Below are positions 1 to 8,574 of a stretch of DNA of 64,000 bases, piece by piece. The position numbers and the translations under genes are program-made. The first letter of the stretch is position 1, and every line of letters begins with the position of its first letter. The notes under the pieces were generated by a model. The model saw nothing but the letters and a program-made list of their open reading frames with translations, did not search any database and was not told the origin of the DNA. The stretch is from NCBI GenBank assembly GCA_902464275.1, contig CABQIK010000004.1, positions 32,897 through 96,896 on the forward strand, given 5' to 3'. The DNA comes from an uncultured Alphaproteobacteria bacterium. GTDB taxonomy: Bacteria; Pseudomonadota; Alphaproteobacteria; RF32; CAG-239.

Positions 1-89
1 AGATATTCTTGCGCGCTCATTCCTTCTTGCTGTTTTTGCCAACCGACAAGGTTGGTGCCGTCATATTCTATGGTTATTTTGTATCGCAT
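1..89 (-). CDS. truA: tRNA pseudouridine synthase A, N-terminal fragment (window edge)
   Basis: Only the first 29 or so codons lie in the window; the gene runs off the left edge. Translation from the ATG at 87-89 begins MRYKITIEYDGTNLVGWQKQ. This is the classic TruA opening: the first beta strand, then YDGT and GWQ, which lead into the active site. TruA makes pseudouridine at positions 38-40 of tRNA anticodon arms. The assignment rests on this N-terminal match alone, but the motif is distinctive. The catalytic Asp lies outside the window. Confidence 0.8.
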   Translation of the reverse strand, partial: MRYKITIEYDGTNLVGWQKQQEGMSAQEY

Positions 90-125
90 GCCAACATCAA
101 TAATCTATTTTACTTGTTATTGCAA

Positions 126-152
126 GAAAAAAGCCGGAGTATTTGCTCCGGC
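126..152 (-). terminator. Rho-independent terminator after the Gfo/Idh/MocA gene
   Basis: Seven-base-pair GC-rich hairpin (GCCGGAG / CTCCGGC, six-base loop). On the minus strand it is followed directly by a run of T (126-132). It sits about 20 bases after the stop of the oxidoreductase gene and before truA, so it separates the two transcripts. Confidence 0.8.
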
Positions 153-172
153 CGTGGAAGTATAAAATCAAT

Positions 173-1192
173 TTAAGCAACCAACTTTAAGCCGGTTTCT
201 TGTTTTTCTTTAAAAAAACCAAGCTTACGTTGTACCTCCCAAATAACACGTAAAGCATTGAGAGCATTTTCTCCGGTAATACGAGGAGTTGCCTCGCCTC
301 TGATACAAGCCGTAAAGTGGCTGAGCTCGGCGCTTAACGGTTGATTGGTAGGAATAAAGAGCTGTTCAACACTGCCTTTTAAGCCGTAATTCATCCAGTC
401 AGGGATGCTTTCTTGGTTAACATAAGGCATACGTCCTTGCGAGTGAACGTTAATGCTTTGATTGATAAAGTCCATATCAATGTAGTTGGTGTCAGTGGTG
501 ACAGTTAAAGTGCGCACGCGGGCTTGAGTGATACGGCTCGCCGTTAAGTTGGCGGTAGCGCCGTTTGCAAATTCAAGCAAAGCGGAAATGTAATCTTTAC
601 CTTCCGGTTTGTCGGCGGTTTTAACCGAGCAAGCCTGAACATTAACAACCGGAGATTTAACTAAAGACTGAATAACTTCAACGTCGTGAATCATTAAGTC
701 CATAGCAACGTCAACATCGGTAATACGACCGCTGGCCGCCGACATACGCTGAGCGGTTAAAGAACGAATTTTGGAAGTATCGGATAAAATTTTGCCCATC
801 TGCTCAACGGCCGGATTAAAGCGTTCAATATGGCCGACCAATAAAGTTACGTTGTTCTTTTTAGCGGCGTTGATTAAGCGCATGCACTCATCTTCAGTGG
901 TGGCTAACGGTTTTTCAATTAAGCAGTGAATGCCGTGATTTAAGAAAAACTCGCCAACATCGGCGTGAGTGGTTGAGGTGGTAACCACGCTGACGGCGTT
1001 AACGCTTTTGGCAACTTCTTCCATTGATGAAAAAGCTTTAATGCCAAACATTTCAGCCGCATTTTCAGCCGCTTCCGGAAAAATATCATATACGCCGACA
1101 AGCTCAACATTAGGCAGATTTTTGTATGTTTTTAAGTGGTTTTTGCCCATAACACCGGCGCCGATAACGGCAACTTTAATGGTATCAGTCAT
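173..1192 (-). CDS. Gfo/Idh/MocA-family NAD(P)-dependent oxidoreductase
   Basis: 339 aa. The N-terminal Rossmann fold carries the dinucleotide-binding loop VAVIGAGVMGKNH (residues 7-19). The family motif EKPLATT follows at 93-99, with its Lys in the active site. The C-terminal half is the alpha/beta domain that binds the sugar or cyclitol substrate. Family members oxidise or reduce sugars, inositols or UDP-sugars; the sequence does not fix the substrate. UDP-GlcNAc 3-dehydrogenase (GnnA-like) is one possibility, but no gnnB-like aminotransferase is nearby. AAGGA lies 7 bases before the ATG. The gene follows prfA by about 105 bases and ends at a strong terminator. Confidence 0.85.
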   Translation of the reverse strand: MTDTIKVAVIGAGVMGKNHLKTYKNLPNVELVGVYDIFPEAAENAAEMFGIKAFSSMEEVAKSVNAVSVVTTSTTHADVGEFFLNHGIHCLIEKPLATTEDECMRLINAAKKNNVTLLVGHIERFNPAVEQMGKILSDTSKIRSLTAQRMSAASGRITDVDVAMDLMIHDVEVIQSLVKSPVVNVQACSVKTADKPEGKDYISALLEFANGATANLTASRITQARVRTLTVTTDTNYIDMDFINQSINVHSQGRMPYVNQESIPDWMNYGLKGSVEQLFIPTNQPLSAELSHFTACIRGEATPRITGENALNALRVIWEVQRKLGFFKEKQETGLKLVA

Positions 1193-1297
1193 TTAAAATC
1201 CTTTGTAATTTACGAAAAACTGAGCCTTTTATAGCACATTTTTCGTCAAATTGCTTTTAAAAAGATGTTACATATTGTTACAGGCCGGTTAACGCGT

Positions 1298-2368
1298 TTA
1301 TTCCATTTCAGCCAAACGGCGAGCTTGGTCTTCAGTGACTAATGCCTCAATAATTTCGCCCAAAGCCTCGCCGGAAACCACTTCGTCAAGTTTGTAAAGG
1401 GTAAGGTTAATGCGGTGGTCGGTAACGCGGCCTTGCGGGTAGTTATAAGTGCGGATACGCTCGCTGCGGTCACCACTGCCGACTTGGGTTTTACGCTTTT
1501 CGGCATAGTTGGCGTCAATGCTTTCTTTTTGCATGTCATAGAGTTTGGCGCGCAGGTGGTTCATGGCTTTTTCACGGTTTTTGAACTGTGAGCGGTCATC
1601 TTGGCATTGTACCACCACGCCAGTCGGAATATGGGTGATACGAACCGCGGACTCGGTTTTGTTAACGTGTTGTCCGCCCGCGCCCGATGAACGGTAAACG
1701 TCAACTTTTAAGTCGGCCGGATTGATGTATAAGTCAACCTCTTCAATTTCAGGCAAAACGGCAACGGTGGCGGCGGAAGTGTGCACGCGTCCTTGTGATT
1801 CGGTTACAGGAACACGTTGCACGCGGTGGGCGCCGGATTCAAATTTAAGCTTGGCAAATACGTCTTTGCCGGTAATTTTGGCAGAAGCTTCTTTGTAGCC
1901 GCCCAAACCGTTTTCGTTGGCGTCCAAAACCTCAAATTTCCAACCTTGTTTTTGTGAATAACGCTGATACATTTCAAACAAAACAGCGGCAAACAAGGCG
2001 GCTTCGTCACCGCCGGTTCCGGCGCGAACTTCCAAAATGGCGTTCTTTTCGTCATCTTCCGACTTCGGTAACAGCAAAATTTTAATTTCATGCTCCATTT
2101 CAGGGAGTTTTTCTTTTAACTCATAATATTCGCTTTCCGCCATTTCGCGCATTTCTTTATCAAGCGACGAATCGTCCATCATTTGCTTGGCGTCATTTAA
2201 ATTGGCGGCGGCATGCTGATATTTTTTGATAGCCTCAACCACCGGCGTTAATAATGAAAGTTCTTTGTTAAGCTTAACAAGCTCATCGGAAGATACGTTT
2301 CCGGTTAACAAAGATTCAATTTCTTCATGGCGGCGAACCACGCCGTCAAGTTTTTCTTCAAAATTCAT
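1298..2368 (-). CDS. prfA: Peptide chain release factor 1
   Basis: 356 aa, full RF1 length. It recognises UAA and UAG in the ribosomal A site and triggers peptide release. The GGQ motif is at residues 231-233 (SSGAGGQHVNKTES). The codon-recognition tripeptide is PVT (187-189, in RVPVTESQGRVHTSA), the RF1 form of PxT rather than the SPF of RF2. The start lies 1 base after the hisS stop, so the two are co-transcribed and the ribosome-binding site AAGGA lies in the hisS 3' end. The methyltransferase gene prmC, often next to prfA, is not here. Confidence 0.97.
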   Translation of the reverse strand: MNFEEKLDGVVRRHEEIESLLTGNVSSDELVKLNKELSLLTPVVEAIKKYQHAAANLNDAKQMMDDSSLDKEMREMAESEYYELKEKLPEMEHEIKILLLPKSEDDEKNAILEVRAGTGGDEAALFAAVLFEMYQRYSQKQGWKFEVLDANENGLGGYKEASAKITGKDVFAKLKFESGAHRVQRVPVTESQGRVHTSAATVAVLPEIEEVDLYINPADLKVDVYRSSGAGGQHVNKTESAVRITHIPTGVVVQCQDDRSQFKNREKAMNHLRAKLYDMQKESIDANYAEKRKTQVGSGDRSERIRTYNYPQGRVTDHRINLTLYKLDEVVSGEALGEIIEALVTEDQARRLAEME

Positions 2369-2369
2369 C

Positions 2370-3602
2370 TTAAATTTCCTTCAGCAAATTATTAATGGCA
2401 ACGAGTTTTTGTTCGCCGCTGTCTAAATTTTTGACGGTAACATTGCCGCCGGCAAACTCGTCAGAGCCGATAATTACGGCTTTGCAGGCGTTGGCTTTGT
2501 TGGCCTTTATCATACGTTTTTTGATATTGCCGCTATAACTGTGTTCAACACGGTGGCCGGCTTTGCGCAAATCATAGGCAATTTTTAAGGCAGTTTCAGC
2601 CATATCTTCGCCAACCGGAATTACGGCAATCGGGCGAGCCGGTTCAACATCTGCCTCAAGCAGCATAGAAAGGCGTTCAACCCCGCAAGCCCAACCGATA
2701 CCGGCAACTTCGCCGCCGCCCATTTGGGCAACCAGACCGTCATATCTGCCGCCGGCAAGCACGGTGCCCTGAGCGCCGAGTTTATCAGTGGTCAGTTCAA
2801 ATACGGTATGCGAATAGTAATCTAAACCGCGTACTAAACGGTTGTTGACACGATATTTAATATTTAATAAATCAAGACCTTTCAGCACCGCATTAAAGAA
2901 GGCGGCAGATTCTTCATTTAAGCTGTCGGCATAAAGAGGAGCGCCGGCCACAACCGCTTTATCGCATTCTTCTTTAGAATCTAAAATGCGCAACGGGTTT
3001 TTGGTCAGGCGGTTTTTGCTGTCTTCTGACAGTTCGTCATAATGCTGATTTAAGTAATTTACCAGTTTTTCACGGTAAGCGTCGCGGCTGGCCGCATCGC
3101 CTAAAGAGTTGATTTCAACCGTAACGGCGCCGGCAAGGCCGAGTTTTTCAAGGAACTCATAAGCCATGGCAATAACTTCAATATCGGCTTGCGGCGAGGC
3201 CACGCCCAACATCTCAACCCCAAACTGGGTAAATTGGCGCTGACGACCTTTTTGCGGACGCTCATAACGGAACATCGGTCCTTGATAATAAAGCTTAACC
3301 GGCAGGTTTTGCTGCATGCCTTCAGAAATAAAAGAGCGCACAACGCCGGCCGTGCCTTCGGGACGCAGAGTTAAACTTTCGCCGCCGCGATCTTGAAAAC
3401 AATACATTTCTTTGGTAACAATATCAGAGGTATCGCCCAAATTGCGCGAAAAAACCTCGGTAAATTCAAAAATAGGGGTTTCAATTTCATCAAAACCGTA
3501 CTTTTCAACCACTTCGGAGGCGGTGGTGATAACTTTTTTAACTTTTCTTTTAGCGGCGCCATATAAATCATAAGTTCCGCGAACATTTTGTAATTTTGCC
3601 AT
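2370..3602 (-). CDS. hisS: Histidyl-tRNA synthetase
   Basis: 410 aa class II synthetase that charges tRNA-His in the cytoplasm. Class II motif 2 is visible (MFRYERPQKGRQRQFTQFG). So are the two HisRS signatures, LVRGLDYYSHTVFEL and the glycine-rich AGGRYDGLVAQMGG with GIGWACGVERL. The C-terminal anticodon-binding domain begins near residue 325. It is the second-last member of a rodZ-hisS-prfA block. In many proteobacteria ispG sits between rodZ and hisS; here it is missing, with only about 75 bases between the two genes. Confidence 0.97.
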   Translation of the reverse strand: MAKLQNVRGTYDLYGAAKRKVKKVITTASEVVEKYGFDEIETPIFEFTEVFSRNLGDTSDIVTKEMYCFQDRGGESLTLRPEGTAGVVRSFISEGMQQNLPVKLYYQGPMFRYERPQKGRQRQFTQFGVEMLGVASPQADIEVIAMAYEFLEKLGLAGAVTVEINSLGDAASRDAYREKLVNYLNQHYDELSEDSKNRLTKNPLRILDSKEECDKAVVAGAPLYADSLNEESAAFFNAVLKGLDLLNIKYRVNNRLVRGLDYYSHTVFELTTDKLGAQGTVLAGGRYDGLVAQMGGGEVAGIGWACGVERLSMLLEADVEPARPIAVIPVGEDMAETALKIAYDLRKAGHRVEHSYSGNIKKRMIKANKANACKAVIIGSDEFAGGNVTVKNLDSGEQKLVAINNLLKEI

Positions 3603-3676
3603 GTTATTTTTCCTAATTTATTTAAACAAAGAAACGGCGCAGAAAATCTGAGCCATTTCTTAAAATGACAGCAATG

Positions 3677-4552
3677 CTAATGGTTTAAAAATTTATCAAG
3701 CGCAATGCCGGTTTGCTTGCGCGGGCCGGCAACTTTGGTTAATTGTCCGTCAATGTAAACATCAACATTGTAATAACGGCCGACCGATAAAATTAAGCCT
3801 TCTTTATCAGGCACGTTGTAAACGTAACCTTTGGGCTTAATGCCGGTATCATAAACTTTTTGGTCATCACGCACTTCAAACCAAGATTCGCCGTTAAATT
3901 TGATTACCACACGGCTTTCAGATGCGGCTTGCGGTTCTTCTTCGACAACAGGGGGTTCGGCGTAGCTTTCATCTGATATGGTTATTTGATTATCTTCAAT
4001 CGGAGTTTCGGTTTCAGCTTCCGGCGGTGTGATAATTTCATCAATATTTATCGGTTTTTCAGAGTCGGTATCGGAAATTTGCTCTTCATCAGCCGGTTGA
4101 TATTCATCAATCGCGGTTTCAGCTTTTTTGGGAGAGCAACTTAATAAGAGCCAAGCCAGATAAATAAGCACCACGGCAATAATGCCGATTGATATTTGTT
4201 TTTTGTTGGGAATAGTTAACTTAGTATGTTTTTCAATAACCTTTTTGTCGTTTCTGTTTTGATCAGTGTTTTTTTGAGGCATAGCCTCGGATTTATAACA
4301 CTGAACAATACGGTCGGCATTAAGACCTAAATATTCGGCATACGAGCGGATAAAACCGGTGCCGTAAGGAACGGGAGGAAGCTCTTTAAAGTTGCTTTCT
4401 TCAAGGGCTTTAATGTAAATTTTACGAATACACAAAGCTTTAGATACCGTGTCTAAAGTTTTTTTCTGATTTAAACGCGTGTATTTTAAAAACATACCGA
4501 CAGTAGTTGCTTCCTCAACGGCGTTTGGTGTTTTTTCAGGTTGTTTTTCCAA
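3677..4552 (-). CDS. rodZ: RodZ-like cytoskeletal membrane protein
   Basis: 291 aa. The N-terminal cytoplasmic HTH_25-type domain (about residues 16-90) has the conserved RodZ stretch YIKALEESNF...VPYGTGFIRSYAEYLGL. One membrane segment follows (about 120-139), then an acidic linker rich in Glu, Pro and Thr, then a periplasmic DUF4115-like beta domain (about 215-288). RodZ links MreB to the elongation machinery and controls rod shape. The start appears to be TTG (4550-4552) with AGGA 9 bases upstream; the first in-frame ATG is codon 20, inside the HTH domain. Position upstream of hisS matches the common rodZ-ispG-hisS order, minus ispG. Confidence 0.85.
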   Translation of the reverse strand: MEKQPEKTPNAVEEATTVGMFLKYTRLNQKKTLDTVSKALCIRKIYIKALEESNFKELPPVPYGTGFIRSYAEYLGLNADRIVQCYKSEAMPQKNTDQNRNDKKVIEKHTKLTIPNKKQISIGIIAVVLIYLAWLLLSCSPKKAETAIDEYQPADEEQISDTDSEKPINIDEIITPPEAETETPIEDNQITISDESYAEPPVVEEEPQAASESRVVIKFNGESWFEVRDDQKVYDTGIKPKGYVYNVPDKEGLILSVGRYYNVDVYIDGQLTKVAGPRKQTGIALDKFLNH

Positions 4553-4600
4553 TTTCAGGCATCCTTTATATAAATTTTTTACATTAAATCACACTTTTTA

Positions 4601-6844
4601 TCAGATTGCAATACCATGATCATGCGCGTAGGCAGATAATTGCGGGCGCAAAGATCGTTTGGGTGATTTTAACAGAGTTTGCACGTAATCAGTAATATCC
4701 TGAACTCGCAGGGTGCGAATCATATTTTTAACATTGCCGAAAGCGGAGCCGGTCATGGAAAGCCTTCGGAAACCTAAACCTATCAACACCATTGCTTCTA
4801 TCGGAGTGCCGGCCATTTCGCCGCATACCGAACACGGAACGCCGGCGGCATCGGCCTTGGTTACTATTTGTTTTAAGGCGCGCAAAAACGGAGCCGATAA
4901 AACATCATAACGGTCGGTAATGCGCGGATTGCCGCGGTCGCATGCAAACATAAATTGCGCCAAATCATTGGTGCCGATAGAAATAAAATCGGCATATTTT
5001 AACACGTCGTCAAGCTGAAAAATAACCGATGGAACCTCAATCATTAACCCGACATTTATTTTAGAGGGCATCGGTTCGCCTTTTTTGCGCTCTTTTTCAA
5101 CCTCAATCATTAAAGTTTCTTTGGCGTCTAAAAATTCTTCCAGACTGGAAATCATCGGGAACATAATGTTGAGTTCTTTGCCGGCGGTCACTCTTAAAAA
5201 TGATTTGAGCTGTTGACGCAAAATGGCGCGGCGATCAAGCGTAATGCGGATTGAGCGCCAACCGATAGCCGGATTATTTTCTTTCATATCGCCCCAATAC
5301 GGCAAAAGTTTGTCAGAACCGACATCTAAACTGCGGAAGATAACTTTTTTATTACCGGCTTTAGACACGAGTTTTTGATAAAAGTTTATCTGTTGGGCAA
5401 CATCGGGCATAGTTTCAGACGACATAAACGGAATTTCGGTACGGTATAAACCGATGCCGTCGCATTTAGTGGAATCTATGTAATCAAAGTCAAAATCAAG
5501 CCCGACATTAAGGTTTAAGCTGATACGAAGACCGTCAAGGGTTTTATTGGAAAAGCGACGCAATTTTTTTAATTGTTCAAGCAATATTGCCATATTTTTT
5601 TGCTGAGATTTAAATTTTTGCACAATGTCGTCGGGAGGATTGATGTAAACAAAGCCTTCTTTACCGTCTATACCAAGCAGTTCGCCATCTTTAACGTCTT
5701 TGAAAATACCGTTGATTTTGGCGATGACCGGTATGTTTAAGGCTTTGGCGACAATAGATACGTGCATGGTCGGAGTGCCGTCTTCTAAAACAAGACCGCG
5801 AATTTTTTTGTAATCGTAATCCATTAAGTCAGCCGGACCCATGGTTTGTGCCACAATGATGATGTCTTTTTCATTGTTTATTCGGTTTAATTTTTTTTCA
5901 TCGCCGCTTAAAAACATACGCAGGCGGTCGGCAATATCGCGGAGGTCATGTAAACGCTCTTTTAAGTAAATGTCGCTGCTTCCGGAGAGCCGGTTCCACA
6001 TATCCTCATAGGCACGTTCTACCGCGGCTTCAGCAGTCAGACCGCCGGAAATGTTATCTGATATTTTGCGATACCAACCTTTATCGCGCGCAAACATGCG
6101 GTAAGTTTCCAAGATGTCGGTATGTTCGCCTATACCGAGTTGCGTCGCATTGAATTTTTCATCAAGGCTTTTGTTCATTTTTTCTTTGGCGTCATCAAGG
6201 CGAGCAAGCTCTTTGTTGACATCCTCGGCAAAAATTTCGGTAACGGCTTGGCGGCGGCGGTGCACAACCGCGTTGCCGATGCCGTATCCTTTGTTTAACA
6301 CCATGCCTTTAAGATGATCTTTAAGCTTTAAACCGCGCGATTTAACCAACTTTTTTTTGTAGGCTATCATTTCTTCCGATGAAAGGGCGGCAGTTAAAAA
6401 CATGGCGATGGTTTCAAGCGCTTCATTATCAGTCTGCGAATAAGCATGAGGTTTTTTGTGAGCGATTACGATAGTTCCGTAGGTGCGGCTCCAACGCAAT
6501 AACGGAGCGCCGAGAGCCGATTTAAATATACGTTCATTTTTGACAGCCGGCGGCTCATTGTTTTCAGAATAAGATAAAGTTTGGCGGGTGGCGGCAATTT
6601 CACCTATAAATCCTTCGCCGTAACGAATATGATGTTTGTATTGCTTTTCAACTAATCCGGAGCCACATAAAAATTCCAGATAATTGTCGTCAACCGTAAC
6701 ATAACAAACCGCTGCATCGGCATTAAAGCCGGCGGCCAGAATATGCATAAATTTTTCAAGACGCTCCGACGGGTCTTGATTTTCAGGAATAGCCTGAATT
6801 TGTTTCAGAATTTCCATTGCGGTGTTTTCAATGTTTGTTTGCAT
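4601..6844 (-). CDS. ptsP: Phosphoenolpyruvate-protein phosphotransferase PtsP (enzyme I-Ntr)
   Basis: 747 aa. An N-terminal GAF sensor domain (about 1-165) is fused to a complete enzyme I module. The phosphohistidine motif is GTPTMHVSIVAKALNIP, with the His that accepts phosphate from PEP. The C-terminal PEP-binding barrel carries GLYRTEIPFM, SIGTNDLAQFMFACDRGNP and the catalytic CGEMAG. PtsP starts the nitrogen-related phosphorelay (EI-Ntr to NPr to EIIA-Ntr). In alphaproteobacteria this relay ties nitrogen status to potassium uptake, (p)ppGpp and envelope functions. NPr and EIIA genes are not in the window. AGAGG lies just before the ATG. It heads the leftward gene block. Confidence 0.95.
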   Translation of the reverse strand: MQTNIENTAMEILKQIQAIPENQDPSERLEKFMHILAAGFNADAAVCYVTVDDNYLEFLCGSGLVEKQYKHHIRYGEGFIGEIAATRQTLSYSENNEPPAVKNERIFKSALGAPLLRWSRTYGTIVIAHKKPHAYSQTDNEALETIAMFLTAALSSEEMIAYKKKLVKSRGLKLKDHLKGMVLNKGYGIGNAVVHRRRQAVTEIFAEDVNKELARLDDAKEKMNKSLDEKFNATQLGIGEHTDILETYRMFARDKGWYRKISDNISGGLTAEAAVERAYEDMWNRLSGSSDIYLKERLHDLRDIADRLRMFLSGDEKKLNRINNEKDIIIVAQTMGPADLMDYDYKKIRGLVLEDGTPTMHVSIVAKALNIPVIAKINGIFKDVKDGELLGIDGKEGFVYINPPDDIVQKFKSQQKNMAILLEQLKKLRRFSNKTLDGLRISLNLNVGLDFDFDYIDSTKCDGIGLYRTEIPFMSSETMPDVAQQINFYQKLVSKAGNKKVIFRSLDVGSDKLLPYWGDMKENNPAIGWRSIRITLDRRAILRQQLKSFLRVTAGKELNIMFPMISSLEEFLDAKETLMIEVEKERKKGEPMPSKINVGLMIEVPSVIFQLDDVLKYADFISIGTNDLAQFMFACDRGNPRITDRYDVLSAPFLRALKQIVTKADAAGVPCSVCGEMAGTPIEAMVLIGLGFRRLSMTGSAFGNVKNMIRTLRVQDITDYVQTLLKSPKRSLRPQLSAYAHDHGIAI

Positions 6845-6940
6845 CTTGCCTCTGATAAAAGAAAAATTATGCTTGTGCTTTATTTATATTATTTATATTC
6901 TGTTTCAGCAAGCATAAATCTTAATTTATAAGGAGCAAAA

Positions 6941-7303
6941 ATGGCTAATAATTATAAACGCGGCGATAAAGATACTCGTCCGTGGGGAACGTGGGAAGTT
7001 TTGGATTGCGGCGAAACTTTTTGCGTTAAAAAAATTTGTGTTACTCCGCATAACAAACTTTCATTGCAATTACACCATCATCGCGGCGAGCACTGGATTA
7101 TTGTAAAAGGCGAAGCCAGGGTTACTTTGGGTGAAGATATTTTGGTGCGTAAGCAAGACGAATCGGTTTATATTCCGGTAAATACCAAGCACCGAATCCA
7201 AAACGACACCGAATCCGATGTTGAATTTATTGAAGTTCAGACAGGAGATAAGCTTGATGAAAACGATATTGTGAGATATGAAGATATTTATGGTCGCATT
7301 TAA
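6941..7303 (+). CDS. Stand-alone cupin, mannose-6-phosphate isomerase type II-like
   Basis: 120 aa single cupin domain. It matches the C-terminal isomerase domain of bifunctional ManC/AlgA proteins: RPWGTWEVLD near the N-terminus, the metal-site segment SLQLHHHRGEHW (41-52), GEARVTLGED and YIPVNTKHRIQN. In ManC this domain interconverts fructose 6-phosphate and mannose 6-phosphate; here the nucleotidyltransferase half is absent. A free-standing isomerase or a sugar-phosphate-binding cupin are both possible. AAGGAG lies 7 bases before the ATG. Monocistronic, with its own terminator. Confidence 0.8.
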   Translation: MANNYKRGDKDTRPWGTWEVLDCGETFCVKKICVTPHNKLSLQLHHHRGEHWIIVKGEARVTLGEDILVRKQDESVYIPVNTKHRIQNDTESDVEFIEVQTGDKLDENDIVRYEDIYGRI

Positions 7304-7311
7304 CGGGCTTT

Positions 7312-7342
7312 AAAACCGGAGAATTAAACCTCCGGTTTTTTA
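7312..7342 (+). terminator. Rho-independent terminator after the cupin gene
   Basis: Nine-base-pair hairpin (AAACCGGAG / CTCCGGTTT, eight-base loop) followed by a T run, 9 bases after the cupin stop codon. Confidence 0.85.
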
Positions 7343-7440
7343 TTGTGCATAAGTTTGTTAAAAATTCATTTCATGGTTGCGAATCTGAAAAAGTTAAATA
7401 ATAGTTAATCTGAAAATTAACTTAATGTTAAGGATTTGAA

Positions 7441-7842
7441 ATGGATTTTGAAACAGATTATGTAACCGCGCAAAGCGATGATATTGTGATTTCAGCTTGT
7501 CAGGCGTTTTTGGAAGAAGACGATGAAAATGCTTGCGGTTATTATTTGCGGATTGAAAATAATTCAGATGAACGAATCCAAATTTTGGGTAAAAATTTTA
7601 ACATTACCGATGACCGCGGCAACAGCTATTATGATAATGCTCCTGGCTTTAAGGGCGAGTTGCCGGAGTTGGAACCGGGGGAATATTTTGAGTTTTCAAC
7701 CAGCGCTCCGATGTTTGCGGCGCAAGCGGTTTTGTACGGCAGTTTTCAAATTATAAAAGAACATCAAAACCAAATAAAAAGCATTAAAATTCCGCCGGTA
7801 TCATTAATCGGCAATACGGAAGTGTTTACAACGCTTAATTAA
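7441..7842 (+). CDS. apaG: ApaG-domain protein
   Basis: 133 aa single ApaG (DUF525) domain, an immunoglobulin-like beta sandwich. Typical elements are present: YYLRIENNSDERIQILGKNF, ITDDRGN, the GELPELEPGEYFEF segment and AVLYGSFQII. ApaG is linked genetically to cobalt/magnesium sensitivity, but its biochemical role is not settled. Its 3' end overlaps the convergent hdaA stop by 4 bases, so the two transcripts meet tail to tail with no terminator visible between them. Confidence 0.8.
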   Translation: MDFETDYVTAQSDDIVISACQAFLEEDDENACGYYLRIENNSDERIQILGKNFNITDDRGNSYYDNAPGFKGELPELEPGEYFEFSTSAPMFAAQAVLYGSFQIIKEHQNQIKSIKIPPVSLIGNTEVFTTLN

Positions 7843-8570
7843 AAAAGCTCTTGTTGCACGTTAGTGTTCAAAATTTTCATGGCTTCTTTTACAATCGGAA
7901 CAGATATAGCCCTTTTGCATGAAAGCGAAATGGCGTCGGTTTCGGCCACCAGTTTTTGCGCATAAGAAAATGAGCGCTGCATATTTTGCACAATGTAATT
8001 TAACACTTCAGGCGATATAATTATTTGCCGGTCATTAAACAATTTTACGATTAATGCGGTGAGCATGGCATCATCAGGTTCACCGATGGCAACACTCGGA
8101 ATGGTGTTTAAGCGCGAGCGCAAATCGGGGAGCTTAAAATACATTCTGGCGGGCGATTGCTCGGCGGTAAATAATATGTAGCCTCCTTCGTTTTGGTATA
8201 AGTTAAACAAGTGAAATAAGGCTTCGTTATCGGCTTTCGGGGTTAGGTTTTCAACCACCAGACAAGGATTATCGCGGTGCAGTCGCTCCACATTGCGCGA
8301 ATTGACCGCGGTTGCCTGAATAATTTGTACCGGAATCGGATGTTCGCAGCACGCGGCAACGCGCTCGGCAAAAACATGCGCCAGATGTGATTTTCCGCAG
8401 CCTTCAGGTCCGTATAAAACAATGGCAAAAAACGGCCAATTCGGCCACATTTCAATCATATTTAAGGCTTCGCGGTTGCAATCAGCCACCATAAAATCAT
8501 CACGCCCGAAATCGGTGCGAGGCTTAAATTTTAACGGAAACTGTTTTATTTTAAAATTTGCGGCGTTCAT
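7839..8570 (-). CDS. hdaA: DnaA-related regulatory inactivator HdaA
   Basis: 243 aa DnaA-like AAA+ protein without the DNA-binding domain IV. It opens with FPLKFKPRTDFGRDDFMVADCN, as Hda and DnaA proteins do. Walker A is YGPEGCGKSHLAH (near residues 53-65), the Walker B region is PCLVVENL, and DLRSRL is the sensor/arginine region. Hda-type proteins bind the replication clamp and stimulate ATP hydrolysis by DnaA, which limits re-initiation. The start lies 5 bases after the cckA stop, so the two cell-cycle regulators are co-transcribed. The Walker B acidic pair appears altered (VVEN). Confidence 0.85.
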   Translation of the reverse strand: MNAANFKIKQFPLKFKPRTDFGRDDFMVADCNREALNMIEMWPNWPFFAIVLYGPEGCGKSHLAHVFAERVAACCEHPIPVQIIQATAVNSRNVERLHRDNPCLVVENLTPKADNEALFHLFNLYQNEGGYILFTAEQSPARMYFKLPDLRSRLNTIPSVAIGEPDDAMLTALIVKLFNDRQIIISPEVLNYIVQNMQRSFSYAQKLVAETDAISLSCKRAISVPIVKEAMKILNTNVQQELF

Positions 8571-8574
8571 TTTT